Part shown: one piece after another, positions 9,415 to 20,201 of the stretch | How the letters are laid out: each line of letters opens with the position of its first letter | Numbering within the stretch: the first letter of the stretch is position 1 | NCBI GenBank assembly: GCA_002282445.1 | Contig: NCJK01000002.1 | Coordinates: 248,001-312,000, forward strand | Source: Burkholderiales bacterium 39-55-53 | Lineage (GTDB): Bacteria; Pseudomonadota; Gammaproteobacteria; Burkholderiales; Burkholderiaceae_C | Reading direction: 5' to 3' | DNA: 64,000 nucleotides | The notes under the pieces: generated by a model | Database searches by the model: none | Seen by the model: the letters and a program-made list of their open reading frames with translations, nothing else | What the model was told of the DNA's origin: nothing | Position numbers and translations under genes: made by a program

Positions 9415-11502
9415 TCAGTTAGTTGAAGGGACGACGTGGTCAGGAAACGGCACTGCGTGCTTGTGGCTGTCGCGGTGAACCAAGCTTTTCACGGCTGCTT
9501 CAATGCGCTCAGCGGTGATACCGAAATGTTTGTACAAATCAGGCGCAGGCGCTGACTCACCAAACGTGGCGATGCCAATGACCATGCCCGTGCGACCCAC
9601 GTATTTGCGCCAGAAGTCTGGATGCGCTGCTTCCACAGCCACTGTGGGCAAGCTCAATGGCAAGACCATGTTTTGGTAGGCATCGGTTTGACGATCAAAC
9701 ACATTGGTACAAGGCATGGACACCACGCGAGTCGGAATGCCAGCGGCAGCCAAACTGGCTTGTGCTTGCATAGCCAGCATGGTTTCAGAGCCTGTGCCGA
9801 TGATGACGGCTTTCGCGCCTTCCATATCGCTCAAGATGTAGCCACCCTTGCGCACTTTTTCTGCGTCGTCTGCGTTGTCCAACAAGCGTGGCAAGTTTTG
9901 ACGGGACAGGGCCAACAACGATGGACCGTCATGACGCTCGACACCACAAGCCCAAGCCACTGCAGTTTCTAAGCCGTCGGCGGGACGCCAGACATCGAGG
10001 CCTGGAATCAAACGCAAGCTGGGCACATGCTCCACGCTTTGGTGTGTAGGGCCGTCTTCACCCAAACCGATGGAGTCATGGGTCATCACATGGATGACGC
10101 GCTGCTTCATCAGGGCAGACATGCGAATGGCGTTGCGGCTGTAATCGCTGAACGTCAAGAACGTACCGCCATAAGGCATGTAACCGCCGTGCAAAACGAT
10201 GCCGTTCATGATGGCGGCCATGCCGAACTCACGCACGCCGTAAGACATGTGGTTGCCCCACTGGTCGCGCTTGGCAATTTTGCAACCCTTGAAATTGGTC
10301 AAGTTTGAGCCGGTCAAGTCGGCGCTGCCGCCAAAGAACTCGGGCAACAAAGGCGCCAATAAATCGAGTGCGTTTTGGCTGGCTTTGCGCGTGGCAATGC
10401 TGTCTGCTTTGGCGCACACCGCTTCAAACACCGCGGGCAAACCAGCTGCATAGGTGCTGCTGAGCTCGCCCTTCATGCGGCGCTCGAGTTCAGCGGCTTT
10501 TTCTGGGAATTGGCTGCGGTAGGCCGACATGCGCTCTTCCCACTCTTTTTCATAGTTCACGCCACGCGCACGGGCATCCCATGCTTGCGCAATGGGGGCC
10601 GGAATGACAAAAGGTGCTTCGTGCCAACCCAATGCCTCACGGGTCGCTGCCACTTCTGCTGCGCCCAAAGCTGCACCGTGCACATCGTGCGTACCAGCTT
10701 TGTTGGGCGAACCTTGGCCGATGACTGTTTTGCAGCAAATGAGAGTAGGTTTGCCGTCAGCATGCAAGCCTTGCGCACGGGCAGCTTGGATGGCTTTGTC
10801 AATGGCAGCAGGGTCATGGCCATCGACATGCTTGATGACGTTCCAGCCATAGGCTTCAAAACGCTTAGGCGTATCGTCAGTGAACCAACCTTCGACGTGA
10901 CCGTCGATGGAGATGCCGTTGTCATCCCAAAACGCGATGAGTTTGGACAAGCGCAGTGTGCCAGCCAAAGAACAAGCCTCGTGGCTGATGCCTTCCATCA
11001 AGCAACCGTCGCCCAAGAAGGCGTAGGTGAAGTGGTCAATGATGTTGAGCGCATCATTGCCGTTGTTGGGGTTGAATTCTTGTGCCAACAACTTTTCCGC
11101 CAAGGCCATGCCCACAGCGTTGGAGATACCTTGGCCCAAAGGACCTGTTGTGGTTTCAACACCAGGGGTGATACCCACTTCAGGATGGCCTGCGGTCTTG
11201 CTGTGCAGCTTGCGGAAGTTTTCCAACTCGGACATGGGCAAGTCATAGCCAGTCAAATGCAGCAAAGCGTAAATCAACATTGAGCCGTGGCCGTTAGACA
11301 GCACAAAGCGGTCACGGTTGAGCCAATGTGGATTGTTGGGGCTGTGGCGCAAATGGCGGTTCCACAAAACTTCGGCAATGTCGGCCATGCCCATCGGCGC
11401 GCCGGGGTGCCCAGACTTGGCTTTTTCAACAGCGTCAACAGCCAAGATACGGATGGCATTGGCCATCTGGCGAGCGAGTTCAGGTGTAGGTGCTTGTGTC
11501 AT
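9415..11502 (-). CDS. tkt: Transketolase
   Basis: The 695-residue transketolase transfers two-carbon units with thiamine pyrophosphate in the regeneration phase of the Calvin cycle. It has [17 protein letters not shown] near the N-terminus, the cofactor-binding [14 protein letters not shown] (about residues 160-175), and [10 protein letters not shown] plus [13 protein letters not shown] in the pyrimidine-binding half. Length is normal, so it is intact. It lies 12 bases after prk and 9 bases before gph. Its TPP need makes the TPP riboswitch 25 kb away of interest, though no direct link is shown. Confidence 0.96.
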   Translation of the reverse strand: MTQAPTPELARQMANAIRILAVDAVEKAKSGHPGAPMGMADIAEVLWNRHLRHSPNNPHWLNRDRFVLSNGHGSMLIYALLHLTGYDLPMSELENFRKLHSKTAGHPEVGITPGVETTTGPLGQGISNAVGMALAEKLLAQEFNPNNGNDALNIIDHFTYAFLGDGCLMEGISHEACSLAGTLRLSKLIAFWDDNGISIDGHVEGWFTDDTPKRFEAYGWNVIKHVDGHDPAAIDKAIQAARAQGLHADGKPTLICCKTVIGQGSPNKAGTHDVHGAALGAAEVAATREALGWHEAPFVIPAPIAQAWDARARGVNYEKEWEERMSAYRSQFPEKAAELERRMKGELSSTYAAGLPAVFEAVCAKADSIATRKASQNALDLLAPLLPEFFGGSADLTGSNLTNFKGCKIAKRDQWGNHMSYGVREFGMAAIMNGIVLHGGYMPYGGTFLTFSDYSRNAIRMSALMKQRVIHVMTHDSIGLGEDGPTHQSVEHVPSLRLIPGLDVWRPADGLETAVAWACGVERHDGPSLLALSRQNLPRLLDNADDAEKVRKGGYILSDMEGAKAVIIGTGSETMLAMQAQASLAAAGIPTRVVSMPCTNVFDRQTDAYQNMVLPLSLPTVAVEAAHPDFWRKYVGRTGMVIGIATFGESAPAPDLYKHFGITAERIEAAVKSLVHRDSHKHAVPFPDHVVPSTN

Positions 11503-11514
11503 GTTGTGTTCTCC

Positions 11515-12399
11515 TTAACCTTGGCCCAGTGCGCGTTTGCGACGTTCCATCATGCGCCACACGAAAGGTGTGAAGATGAGCTGCATGGCAATTTCCATCT
11601 TGCCGCCAGGCACCACGATGGTGTTGGCACGCGACATGAAACTGTCGTGAATCATGTTGAGCAAGTATTGGAAGTCGATGCCTTTGGGGTTGGCAAAACG
11701 AATCACCACCATGCTTTCATCAGCCGCAGGAATGTCACGCGCAATGAAAGGGTTAGAGGTATCCACCATTGGCACGCGCTGGAAGTTCACGTGCGTGTGT
11801 GCAAACTGAGGCACGATGTAATTCACATAGTCAGGCATGCGACGCAAGATGGTGTCCGTCACAGCTTCTGTGCTGTAGCCGCGTTGGTTCTTGTCGCGCC
11901 AAAGTTTTTGGATCCACTCCAAATTGATGACGGGAACCACGCCCACGCGCAAGTCAGGGTATTGGGCGATGTTGTGTTCAGGGGTCACCACAGCGCCGTG
12001 CAAGCCTTCGTAGAACAACATGTCTGTGTCTTGGGGCAGGTCTTCCCAAGGTGTGAATGTGCCTGGATCTTGTTTGTAGGGTGCAGCCTCTTCAGCGTTG
12101 TGCAGGTATTTGCGTGATTTGCCTTGGCCTGTCTCACCATAGGTTTTGAACAGGTTTTCGATTTCGCCGAACAAGTTGTTGTCAGCACCAAAGTGGCTGA
12201 AGTTTTTATTGCCCGCTTTTTCTGCATCAGCTTGGCGCTTTTTCATCTCTAGGCGGTCATAGCGGTGGAAGCTGTCACCTTCGATGATGCCGGCCTTCAC
12301 GCCTTCGCGGCGGAAGATGTTGGAAAACGTGCGGGTCACAGTGGATGTGCCGGCACCTGATGAGCCTGTGATGGCGATGATGGGATGACGTTCAGACAT
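11515..12399 (-). CDS. cbbP: Phosphoribulokinase
   Basis: This 294-residue class I (bacterial) phosphoribulokinase makes ribulose 1,5-bisphosphate from ribulose 5-phosphate and ATP, one of two reactions unique to the Calvin cycle. The Walker A-like GSSGAGTSTVTRTF is near residue 12, GDSFHRYDR follows, and FYEGLHGAV is the later acidic segment. Length and motifs match proteobacterial CbbP. It is flanked by fbp upstream and tkt downstream on the same strand. Confidence 0.96.
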   Translation of the reverse strand: MSERHPIIAITGSSGAGTSTVTRTFSNIFRREGVKAGIIEGDSFHRYDRLEMKKRQADAEKAGNKNFSHFGADNNLFGEIENLFKTYGETGQGKSRKYLHNAEEAAPYKQDPGTFTPWEDLPQDTDMLFYEGLHGAVVTPEHNIAQYPDLRVGVVPVINLEWIQKLWRDKNQRGYSTEAVTDTILRRMPDYVNYIVPQFAHTHVNFQRVPMVDTSNPFIARDIPAADESMVVIRFANPKGIDFQYLLNMIHDSFMSRANTIVVPGGKMEIAMQLIFTPFVWRMMERRKRALGQG

Positions 12400-12431
12400 G
12401 GTGTCTCCTGAGTTTTAAAAATTTGTGGGAA

Positions 12432-13517
12432 TCAATCGCGGAACAAGCTGCGCTTTGAGAACAAGGGGTTCACGTCGTCCACCAGCTCTGCTGGCTCGGT
12501 GTGGTAGCGCTCAATGCGTTCCACTTCTTCTTTAGAACCAAACACCAAGCCAATGCGTTGGTGTAAGCCTGTGGGTTGAACGCTCAACATCGGAACTTGG
12601 CCAGTACTGGCACGACCACCTGCTTGCTCCATGATGAAACCAATGGGGTTTGCCTCGTACAGCAAGCGCAGGCGACCCGGCTTGCTGGGGTCTTTGGTGT
12701 CGCGTGGGTACATGAACACACCGCCGCGCATCAAAATGCGATGCGCTTCAGCGACCATGGACGCAATCCAACGCATGTTGAAGTCTTTGCCGCGAGGACC
12801 GGTTTTGCCAGCCAAGCACTCGTCCACATAACGCTTGACAGGGGCTTCCCAGAAACGACTGTTCGAAGCATTGATCGCGAACTCTTGTGTTTGCGCTGGC
12901 ACTTTCAAGTTGGGGTGTGTCAACATGAACTCGCCCAAAGTGGGGTCGAGTGTGAAACCGCTCACGCCATTGCCCACAGTCAAGATCAACATGGTGGTTG
13001 GGCCATACAAGGCATAGCCAGCAGCCACTTGCTGTGTGCCGGGTTGCAAAAAGTCGGCTTCAGTCACATCTTTGCCTTTGTCTGCGCCACGCAAGATACT
13101 GAAGATGCTGCCAACGGAAACGTTCACGTCGATGTTTGAAGAACCGTCCAAGGGATCAAAAACCAACAAGTATTTGCCACGTGGGAACTGCTTGGGGATT
13201 TGATAGGGATCATCCATTTCTTCGGATGCCATGCCTGCCAAATGCCCCGCCCACTCGTTCATGTGGATGAAGAGTTGATTGCTCAACACATCTAGTTTCT
13301 TTTGTGTCTCGCCCTGCACGTTCACGCTACCGCCTTCGTCAGCAGCGTGGTTGCCATACATGCCACCGAGTTCGCCAAATGCGACGGCCTTGGCAATGGC
13401 TTTGCATGCAAGTGCGACATCGAGGATCAAGGCATTGAAGTCGCCGCTGGCGTGAGGAAAGCGGCGGCGCTCCTCAATCAAGAACTGGGTCAGGGTGGTA
13501 CGTTGTTGGATAGACAT
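12432..13517 (-). CDS. cbbF: Class I fructose-1,6-bisphosphatase
   Basis: A 361-residue class I fructose bisphosphatase. The metal-binding motif [17 protein letters not shown] is present at about residue 119, with the upstream ASEEMD segment and the C-terminal [20 protein letters not shown]. It hydrolyses fructose (and probably sedoheptulose) bisphosphate in the regeneration phase. It lies between rpe and prk on the minus strand, with short gaps on both sides, consistent with a cbbE-cbbF-cbbP-cbbT order. Confidence 0.95.
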   Translation of the reverse strand: MSIQQRTTLTQFLIEERRRFPHASGDFNALILDVALACKAIAKAVAFGELGGMYGNHAADEGGSVNVQGETQKKLDVLSNQLFIHMNEWAGHLAGMASEEMDDPYQIPKQFPRGKYLLVFDPLDGSSNIDVNVSVGSIFSILRGADKGKDVTEADFLQPGTQQVAAGYALYGPTTMLILTVGNGVSGFTLDPTLGEFMLTHPNLKVPAQTQEFAINASNSRFWEAPVKRYVDECLAGKTGPRGKDFNMRWIASMVAEAHRILMRGGVFMYPRDTKDPSKPGRLRLLYEANPIGFIMEQAGGRASTGQVPMLSVQPTGLHQRIGLVFGSKEEVERIERYHTEPAELVDDVNPLFSKRSLFRD

Positions 13518-13549
13518 AAGGACTTTCAGTTTTCTTATTAATGCTTGAC

Positions 13550-14233
13550 TCAGGCAGCGGCTTGGCGCAGTGCTTTCATGATGGTGTGATAGCCACCATC
13601 CGCATCTGGCGCACCAAACACGGCGCTACCGGCCACACAGGTGTCAGCGCCAGCTGCGACGATTTTTTGAATGTTGTCGGTTTTCACGCCGCCATCAACT
13701 TCGAGCCAAATGTCTTGGCCGCCTTCAGCCTTGTGCTTGTCGATCAATTGGCGGGTTTGACGCAATTTAGGCAAAGTGCTGTCGATGAACTTTTGCCCCC
13801 CAAAGCCTGGGTTGACGCTCATGAGCAAAATCATGTCGAGCTTGTCCATCACATGCGCAAGCACATCCAAAGGGGTGGCGGGGTTGAGCACCAAGCCGGC
13901 TTTGCAACCATGCTCACGAATCAGGCTCAATGTGCGATCCACATGACGGCTGGCTTCTGGGTGAAACGTGATGATGTTGGCCCCTGCTTTGGCAAACAGT
14001 GGGATCAACGAATCGACAGGCTCAACCATCAAATGCACATCAATTGGGATTTGCACATGGGGACGGATGGCTTCACACACCAAAGGGCCAATGGTCAGGT
14101 TGGGCACGTAGTGGTTGTCCATCACATCGAAGTGAACCAAGTCTGCGCCTGCGGCTTCAATGGCACGCACCTCTTCACCCAAACGGGCAAAGTCGGCGGA
14201 CAAAATGGAGGGAGCGATGCGAAGGGTGCTCAT
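13550..14233 (-). CDS. rpe: Ribulose-phosphate 3-epimerase
   Basis: The 227-residue TIM-barrel epimerase converts xylulose 5-phosphate to ribulose 5-phosphate (CbbE). Diagnostic segments are [43 protein letters not shown] and [13 protein letters not shown]. Its start overlaps the stop of the upstream cbbY gene by 4 bases. It feeds the phosphoribulokinase encoded downstream in the same block. Confidence 0.96.
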   Translation of the reverse strand: MSTLRIAPSILSADFARLGEEVRAIEAAGADLVHFDVMDNHYVPNLTIGPLVCEAIRPHVQIPIDVHLMVEPVDSLIPLFAKAGANIITFHPEASRHVDRTLSLIREHGCKAGLVLNPATPLDVLAHVMDKLDMILLMSVNPGFGGQKFIDSTLPKLRQTRQLIDKHKAEGGQDIWLEVDGGVKTDNIQKIVAAGADTCVAGSAVFGAPDADGGYHTIMKALRQAAA

Positions 14234-14955
14234 GCGTTTGCTTTCGTTGGGTTAGCGTGCCATTCCTGCAGCTGCGCAACGCCAACGCCTTGCAAGCTTG
14301 GCAGCACACGCAAGGCACCAGAGAAGTCGTGGGTAGCAGTGAAATCGTTCGGGGTGATCAAGGTGGGCAAGCCCGTCGCCAAGGCGGCGCGCAAACCATT
14401 TTCGGAATCTTCAAAAGCCATGCAGGCCTGCGCCTCATAACCCAAGCGCGCCAGTGTCTGGCTATAAACCATGGGGTCTGGTTTCTTGCGAGGTGCAGTC
14501 GAGGCGTCTTCAATGACCAAAAAGTACTGTTGCCAGTCTGGGCCAATGGCTTTGCGCAACAAGGCACTGATGTTCACGGGCGATGTGGTGGTGGCAATGG
14601 CCAACTGCAAGCCGGAGGCACTGGCTTGCGACAGCAAAGCCAACACGCCGGGGCGCATTTGCACTGCCCCGTCTTGCACCGCTTGCTCATAAGCCGCAGT
14701 TTTGATGTCATGCAAACGGTCAATGGTCTCTTGCATGCCTGCACCACTGATGTCTTTGACGCCGCCCAACTCGGTTTGCCAGTAGGCCTTGATGCGCTCT
14801 TTACCGCCGGAAATGCCCAGCAAGCGGGTGTAGAGCGGCACATCCCAGCGCCAATCCAGCCCAAACTCGGCAAACGCGTGGTTAAACGCCGCCATATGGG
14901 CCATTTCGGTATCGGCCAGCGTGCCATCCACGTCGAATATCAGGGCTTTGAGCAT
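14230..14955 (-). CDS. cbbY: CbbY-type HAD hydrolase
   Basis: A 241-residue HAD hydrolase beginning [17 protein letters not shown] (nucleophile Asp in DVDGT), with ATTTSPVNI as motif II and [12 protein letters not shown] as motif IV. In other bacteria and chloroplasts CbbY dephosphorylates xylulose 1,5-bisphosphate, a misfire product that inhibits RubisCO. It is the first gene of the second cbb block and is preceded by a CbbR box and promoter at 14989-15022. It couples to rpe through a 4-base overlap. Confidence 0.88.
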   Translation of the reverse strand: MLKALIFDVDGTLADTEMAHMAAFNHAFAEFGLDWRWDVPLYTRLLGISGGKERIKAYWQTELGGVKDISGAGMQETIDRLHDIKTAAYEQAVQDGAVQMRPGVLALLSQASASGLQLAIATTTSPVNISALLRKAIGPDWQQYFLVIEDASTAPRKKPDPMVYSQTLARLGYEAQACMAFEDSENGLRAALATGLPTLITPNDFTATHDFSGALRVLPSLQGVGVAQLQEWHANPTKANA

Positions 14956-14988
14956 GTCGAAGTCTCCACTTTTGTTTTCTGTGGGGCT

Positions 14989-15022
14989 ACTGTAAAAAAT
15001 TAGTACGATAAGGTAAATTCAA
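14989..15022 (-). promoter_or_regulatory. Promoter and CbbR box upstream of cbbY
   Basis: Read on the minus strand, TTGAATTTACCTTAT (15022 to 15008) is identical over 15 bases to a sequence upstream of cbbM. It contains TGA-N7-TTA, which fits the CbbR (LysR) consensus TNA-N7-TNA. TTTACC (15017-15012) can serve as -35, followed after exactly 17 bases by TACAGT (14994-14989) as -10. The same spacing occurs at cbbM. The box overlaps the -35, as in activated LysR promoters. A clear second box is not visible here. Confidence 0.7.
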
Positions 15023-15090
15023 TGTTGTTTAGCCCTTAGTTCATTAATTGCTTAACTATGGTAGTAACCCTTAATCGGCTTACCCAGCTT

Positions 15091-16824
15091 TCAGGTCTGA
15101 CTCAGGCTGGTGACCGCTTGGTGATGGGTGAGAAACACCTGTCCGCTTAAATGCTGCAAAAAATGGCTGCGATTGAGTCGGTCCATGACCGGCCCTTTGA
15201 CCTCTGAAAGATGCAGCTGCACACCCGATGCGGCCAGACGGGCATGGATGGCCTCCAAACTCTCCAGAGCGCTGGCATCAATGTCATTGACCGCGGTGCA
15301 CTGCAAGATCACATGACGCACGCCCGGGTTGGCCGCCACTTGCGTAGCGATGTAGTCCTCCAACACCCGGGTGTTGGCAAAGTACAGGCTTTCGTCCACA
15401 CGCACGCCCAACAAGTGTGGATGGGTCTGAACCGCATGACGCTGCACATTGCGATAGTGCTCAGTGCCAGGCACTTGCCCCACTGTCGCAATATGGGGTC
15501 GGCTGGTGCGGTAGAGCAGTGTCAACAACGACAACAGCACACCGGCGGGTAGACCTACCTCAACCCCCATGGCCAAGGTCAATCCAAAGGTCAGGGTCAA
15601 AGCGGCGAAATCTGCGCGGGCGTAGTGCCAAGTTCTTGCGAAGGCCGAGAAATCAACCAAGGTGAGCACGGCCACCATGATGGTCGCGGCCAAAGTGGCT
15701 TGGGGCAGGTGATAAAGCGCAGGCGTCAAATACAACGCGGCCAAGGCCAAGCCCACCGCCGTCAAGATGCCCGCAGCGGGGGTGCGTGCGCCGGCATCAA
15801 AGTTCACCACCGAACGTGAAAAACCACCCGTCACAGGAAAGCCGCCCGTCAAGCCCGCGCCCAAGTTGCTCAAGCCCAAAGCCCGCAGCTCGGCATCAGG
15901 GTCAATGCGCTCACGCCGGCGCGCGGCCAAGGATTGCCCGACCGACACCGACTCGACAAAACCCACCAAAGAGATCAGCACAGCAGGCAACCATAAATCG
16001 CGCACCATGGCACTGCTGCTGGCGTCCCAACTCGGCCACGCGACTAAAGGCAAGCCCGAAGGCACATGCCCCACCACTTTCATGCCTTGCGCGGCCAAGT
16101 CAAAAACCCAACTCAAAGCCATGCTCAGCAACAGCGCGAGCACAGGCGCCGACTTGGCGGCCATGTCGGCCGCACGTGCCGACAACCCAAAGTGCTGCAA
16201 AAGGGGCTTGACGCGCCGACGCGCCCACAACAAAAACACCAACATGCCCACGCCCATCATGAATGTGGGCATGTGCACATGGCATAAATGATGGGGAAGC
16301 TCTAGCGCAACTTCCCACAAGGTGCTGCCATGCAAGGGCACGCCCAACACATGTTTGAGTTGGCTGGCTGCAATCAGCAAACCCGAGGCCGACACAAAAC
16401 CAGAAATGACAGGATGGCTTAGAAAATTGGCCACAAAGCCCAAGCGCACAGCGCCCATGAGCAGCATCATGACGCCGCTGAGCAAGGCCAACCACACCGC
16501 CGCTTGCGCATAAGAAGCGCTGCCTTGTGTAGCCACTGCTCCGATGGCAGCGGCGGTCATCAAGGAGGTCACGGCGGCAGGCCCCACCGCAAGAGTGTTG
16601 CTGCTGCCCATCAAGGCATACAACACCAACGGAGCCATACTGGCATAGAGCCCCGCTTGGGGCGGCACACCGGCCAACAAAGCATAGGCCAAGCTTTGCG
16701 GGATCAACATCAAGGTGACGATGGCAGCGGCCAAACCGTCAGCGGCCAAGTGCTCGCTGCGGTAGTGGCGCGACCAGCTCAGGATGGGAAACCAGCGCTC
16801 AGGCTGCACACCCCAAAATTTCAT
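15091..16824 (-). CDS. SulP family anion transporter with C-terminal STAS domain
   Basis: A 577-residue SulP permease with many hydrophobic helices over about residues 25-430. SulP hallmarks include LIPQSLAYALLAGVPPQAGLYASM and ALGLSNLGAGLTGGFPVTGGFSRS. A STAS domain follows at about 460-570 (VRVDESLYFANTRVLEDYI, CTAVNDIDASALESLEAI). Family members carry sulfate or bicarbonate. Its place between CO2-fixation blocks and beside a persulfide-dioxygenase-like gene fits either HCO3- uptake for RubisCO or sulfate movement, and the sequence alone does not decide. The stop of the upstream metallo-hydrolase overlaps its start by 4 bases. Confidence 0.88.
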   Translation of the reverse strand: MKFWGVQPERWFPILSWSRHYRSEHLAADGLAAAIVTLMLIPQSLAYALLAGVPPQAGLYASMAPLVLYALMGSSNTLAVGPAAVTSLMTAAAIGAVATQGSASYAQAAVWLALLSGVMMLLMGAVRLGFVANFLSHPVISGFVSASGLLIAASQLKHVLGVPLHGSTLWEVALELPHHLCHVHMPTFMMGVGMLVFLLWARRRVKPLLQHFGLSARAADMAAKSAPVLALLLSMALSWVFDLAAQGMKVVGHVPSGLPLVAWPSWDASSSAMVRDLWLPAVLISLVGFVESVSVGQSLAARRRERIDPDAELRALGLSNLGAGLTGGFPVTGGFSRSVVNFDAGARTPAAGILTAVGLALAALYLTPALYHLPQATLAATIMVAVLTLVDFSAFARTWHYARADFAALTLTFGLTLAMGVEVGLPAGVLLSLLTLLYRTSRPHIATVGQVPGTEHYRNVQRHAVQTHPHLLGVRVDESLYFANTRVLEDYIATQVAANPGVRHVILQCTAVNDIDASALESLEAIHARLAASGVQLHLSEVKGPVMDRLNRSHFLQHLSGQVFLTHHQAVTSLSQT

Positions 16825-17699
16825 AAGGCGTTCACAGGGATCTTCAAATAGGTCATGCCGTTGTCTTCGGCTGGCGGCATTTGCCCTGCACGCATGTTCA
16901 CCTGCACTGAGGGCAAGATGAGCACAGGCATGGACAAAGTGGCATCGCGTTTTTCACGCATGGCCACAAAATCATCTTGCGTCACACCCGCATGCACATG
17001 GATGTTGGCGCGTTTTTGCTCGGCTACTGTCGTGACACAAGTGGGCTCACGGCCTTCGGGTGGGTAGTCATGACACATGTAAAGCACCGTGTCATCACTC
17101 AGGCTCAGCACCTTGGCGATGGACTCAAACAAGATGCTTGCACTGCCGCCGGGAAAGTCGCAACGCGCTGTGCCGTAATCAGGCATGAACAAGGTGTCAC
17201 CCACAAAAGCAACTTGACGGGCGGGCTGCACACGCGTGTCACGCACCACATACGTCATGCATGCGGGGGTGTGCCCTGGCGTGTGCATGGCTTGCAAGTG
17301 CAAATGTCCCACATGGAGGCTATCGCCATCGTTGAGCAAGCGGTCAAACTGGCTGCCATCTCGCGCAAACTCACTGCCCGCGTTGAACAATTTGCCAAAC
17401 ACGTTTTGCACCGTGGTGATGTGTGAGCCAATGGCCAGCTGCCCACCGAGCTGCTTTTGCAGATAAGGAGCAGCCGATAAGTGATCTGCGTGCACATGGG
17501 TTTCTAGCAACCATTGCACTGTCAAACCCAGTTCCCGCACGCGCGCAATCAGCGTATCGGCACTCGTGGTTTGCGTACGACCCGATTTAGGGTCGTAATC
17601 CAACACGCTGTCGATCAACGCGCACTGATGGGTTTCGCTGTCCCACACGATGTGGCTGAAGGTGAAGGTGGCTGGATCAAAAAAGGATTCGATGTGCAT
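16821..17699 (-). CDS. MBL-fold metallo-hydrolase, persulfide dioxygenase-like (ETHE1/Blh group)
   Basis: This 292-residue metallo-beta-lactamase-fold protein has the motif LETHVHADHLSAAP (metal ligands HxHxDH), then MHTPGHTPACM, FVGDTLFMPD and MCHDYPPEGREP. These segments resemble the ETHE1/Blh persulfide dioxygenases, which oxidise glutathione persulfide to sulfite. A rhodanese domain is absent. It is coupled to the SulP gene by a 4-base overlap. With the sulfide:quinone oxidoreductase at 23.4 kb it could form a sulfide oxidation route. A glyoxalase II-like role is the main alternative. Confidence 0.78.
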   Translation of the reverse strand: MHIESFFDPATFTFSHIVWDSETHQCALIDSVLDYDPKSGRTQTTSADTLIARVRELGLTVQWLLETHVHADHLSAAPYLQKQLGGQLAIGSHITTVQNVFGKLFNAGSEFARDGSQFDRLLNDGDSLHVGHLHLQAMHTPGHTPACMTYVVRDTRVQPARQVAFVGDTLFMPDYGTARCDFPGGSASILFESIAKVLSLSDDTVLYMCHDYPPEGREPTCVTTVAEQKRANIHVHAGVTQDDFVAMREKRDATLSMPVLILPSVQVNMRAGQMPPAEDNGMTYLKIPVNAL

Positions 17700-17810
17700 A
17701 CGAAGGTCAATCTAGATTTGCGATGACTCATTTTCTACTCACCGCAAGGCATCAGGCTTGATCCATCGCAAGCGCGACCAGGCCCTGCCCACGGGCCTTG
17801 AAACCATGAA

Positions 17811-20201
17811 TCAACGGGTCAGCTTGAAAAACAAACTGGCCAAAGTTTCAGGCAGTTGGGCCATGCGGTCGACCAAGGTGCAGTGGTCACCAAACACATA
17901 GCGCACACTCGCTTCGTGTGCAGGATGCAACTGGATGCACCATACAAAGACGCCTTGGGATTGCAAGCTGTGCACCACTTGGCGGGCGTCGTGCATGAGG
18001 TAGTTCGGATCCGTCACATCCACGTCAGAGGGTTCGCCATCGGTGAGTACCAACAAAATCTTCTTGGTGCTTTTGCGTTTGATCAGCGTTCGTGCGGCAT
18101 GGCGAATGGCCACGCCCATGCGTGTGGAGTAAGCGGGCTCCAGCGCGGCCAATCGGGCCTTGACAGGATCTGCCCACGGCTCTTCAAAACCTTTGATGTG
18201 CATGTAGCGCACATCGTGTCGAGTGTTGGAATGAAAACCGCCAATAGCCAAAGCATCGCCCAACTGGTGCAATGCCCAAGCCAGCAAAGCCACCGACTCT
18301 TGGCTGATTTGCAAAACGGTTTGGTCCGAACCCGGCGCTTTTTCATTCAGGGACGCCGACAAATCCATCACCAGCTGCACACTCACATCACGCTCAACAG
18401 GTTTGATGTGTTGCTCCACGCGGTGACTCGGGGTGTGGCCCGTTTTCAGGTCGATGTGCGCGGCCAAGGCCACATCCAAGTCCAGCTCACTGCCATTTTC
18501 CAAATGCCGCTCGCGGGTGCGGCCTTGGGGTTTGAGTTGATCCAGCAATCGTTGCAAACGTTTGGACAGAGCGGCATGACGCAACAACAACTGGTCAATG
18601 TCTGACGCATGGCCGGGTGGGTGTAGGTATTCAAACACCCTCACCCAGTCGGGGCGCTCACTGCCCGCCAAATAATCCCACTCGGGATAGAGCTGAGGCG
18701 GCAAGCTATGCAGCTCTTCATCATCCACACGTGTTGGGCTAGGTGCGGTGTCTTCTTCGTCACCGTCTTCAATGAATTGCCAAAGGTGTCGGTTGTCGTC
18801 ACGCCAGTCCACTTGCGTGTGTTCGAAATGCACTTGCGCCTGCGCATCACTGGGGCGGCGTGTGCGAGCCACAAACTGCAGCGCCAACTGCGCCACTTGG
18901 GCCGTGCGAACTTGCCCCGTGACAGCGCCCTGCTCGGCATCTGTGCCCTGCCCTTGCCCATCGACCAAGGCCATGAAACGATCACGCCACTCGCGCAATT
19001 GCGGGTCTTGCACCTCAAAGCGTTCATCCAACACGCTACGGCTCCACACACTGAGGCGGTGCAGCACACAGGCGTGTGTGGCCTCGTTGCAGCCGCCTTC
19101 TTGCACGGGTGGGTACAGGGCCAGCAAGCTCTGTCGTAGACCAGGCCACGTGCGCATCAATAGCCAATCGATGCGGGTGTCCTCAAACCACTCCACTGCA
19201 AGCCTTTGCATCGGGCTCCAGTTGTCGGCAATGCAGGGCGTGGACCACTGGATGTGTCCCGCCATGTGCATGAGCATGAGGCGGTAACGGTCCAAGGCGC
19301 TGACGCCATCACGCGCATCCAACACATCCGGCAAGCCCATGGCGTAGCTGGTCCCTTTGTCGGTGGACTCCAACAACAAACAGGGCAACACCGATACGGC
19401 CTGCACCCCATGCTCTTCGCTCATTTGAGCAGTCGGCAGGGGCAACACATGTGCTTGCAATTGCCACATGGCTTGCAGGCTCAGTGTGAGGGTGCGCTCG
19501 GCATCACGCAACAAAGTGCCGTGGCGTTCACGCTGCAACACAGCCAAACTGTCGGGGCTACGCAAGGCAAAGTAGTCTTCTTGTTGTGGCGGGTGGTGCG
19601 CATACGCACGCGCTCCAAAGTCCACCCACGCTTGCCAGCCTGACAAGGACAGTGTTTGCAACAGTCGCGGGGCTTGCAAGAGCAGCTCAGACAAACCCGC
19701 GCTGGGCAAGGTGGCTTGTCGGCCATGGATAGAGCCGGTGGTGCGATCCATGAAATGACCGACCGTCTGCAAATACGCTTGCAACACAGACAAACCACCC
19801 AAGCGCTGGGCCACAGGCCCGAGGCTGGTGAGCAAGGGGGCCATCGCAGCACTGTTGGGCGACTTGTGCATGCGCAGCAGCAAGGCCATGACAGCTTCCA
19901 AAGCTTGATCCGCAGCGCTCTCGCCCAAAGCTTCCACCACTTCAGGCCAATAGGTCAGCCATGCCAGCACAGGAGCCGCACCTCGACCGAGTTTGCCAAG
20001 CTGACGACCGCCCTGCCAAAAGGCTTGCAAAGAAGCAGGACTCAGACGGGCGATGGCTTCATGTGCGCAGGCTTCAAACACCGGGCGCACGGCGGGCAAG
20101 GCACAGTCCAAGGCTTGCCAGCCCGCCAACACTTGGGGGTCATGCGCCCAAGGGGCGTTGGGATTGGGGGTGGGGTCAGCCCCAGCAGGCATCGATGGCA
20201 T
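17811..20201 (-). CDS. cbbO: CbbO-type RubisCO activation protein with VWA domain
   Basis: A very long protein (about 796 residues from this start) with a C-terminal von Willebrand A domain. The MIDAS motif LVMDLSASLN lies in the last third, followed by VLTDGEPSDVDV. CbbO works with the AAA+ ATPase CbbQ to remove inhibitory sugar phosphates from RubisCO. The VWA/MIDAS domain is thought to contact the RubisCO carboxylase. The start is uncertain: ATGs at 20201 and 20192 both overlap the cbbQ stop slightly, and the open frame extends to 20279. It follows cbbQ in the cbbM-cbbQ-cbbO order typical of form II systems. Confidence 0.9.
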   Translation of the reverse strand: MPSMPAGADPTPNPNAPWAHDPQVLAGWQALDCALPAVRPVFEACAHEAIARLSPASLQAFWQGGRQLGKLGRGAAPVLAWLTYWPEVVEALGESAADQALEAVMALLLRMHKSPNSAAMAPLLTSLGPVAQRLGGLSVLQAYLQTVGHFMDRTTGSIHGRQATLPSAGLSELLLQAPRLLQTLSLSGWQAWVDFGARAYAHHPPQQEDYFALRSPDSLAVLQRERHGTLLRDAERTLTLSLQAMWQLQAHVLPLPTAQMSEEHGVQAVSVLPCLLLESTDKGTSYAMGLPDVLDARDGVSALDRYRLMLMHMAGHIQWSTPCIADNWSPMQRLAVEWFEDTRIDWLLMRTWPGLRQSLLALYPPVQEGGCNEATHACVLHRLSVWSRSVLDERFEVQDPQLREWRDRFMALVDGQGQGTDAEQGAVTGQVRTAQVAQLALQFVARTRRPSDAQAQVHFEHTQVDWRDDNRHLWQFIEDGDEEDTAPSPTRVDDEELHSLPPQLYPEWDYLAGSERPDWVRVFEYLHPPGHASDIDQLLLRHAALSKRLQRLLDQLKPQGRTRERHLENGSELDLDVALAAHIDLKTGHTPSHRVEQHIKPVERDVSVQLVMDLSASLNEKAPGSDQTVLQISQESVALLAWALHQLGDALAIGGFHSNTRHDVRYMHIKGFEEPWADPVKARLAALEPAYSTRMGVAIRHAARTLIKRKSTKKILLVLTDGEPSDVDVTDPNYLMHDARQVVHSLQSQGVFVWCIQLHPAHEASVRYVFGDHCTLVDRMAQLPETLASLFFKLTR

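Noticed and set aside
10375-12117. Long plus-strand frames over tkt and prk
   Set aside because: Antisense shadows of transketolase and phosphoribulokinase; composition is unlike real proteins and they cross gene boundaries.
13541-15003. Long plus-strand frames over rpe and cbbY
   Set aside because: Antisense shadows; no recognisable domain, and the minus-strand genes explain the region.
17750-17810. Hairpin AGGCCC/GGGCCT after cbbO
   Set aside because: It is a G/C-rich stem without a T-run, so a terminator could not be supported.
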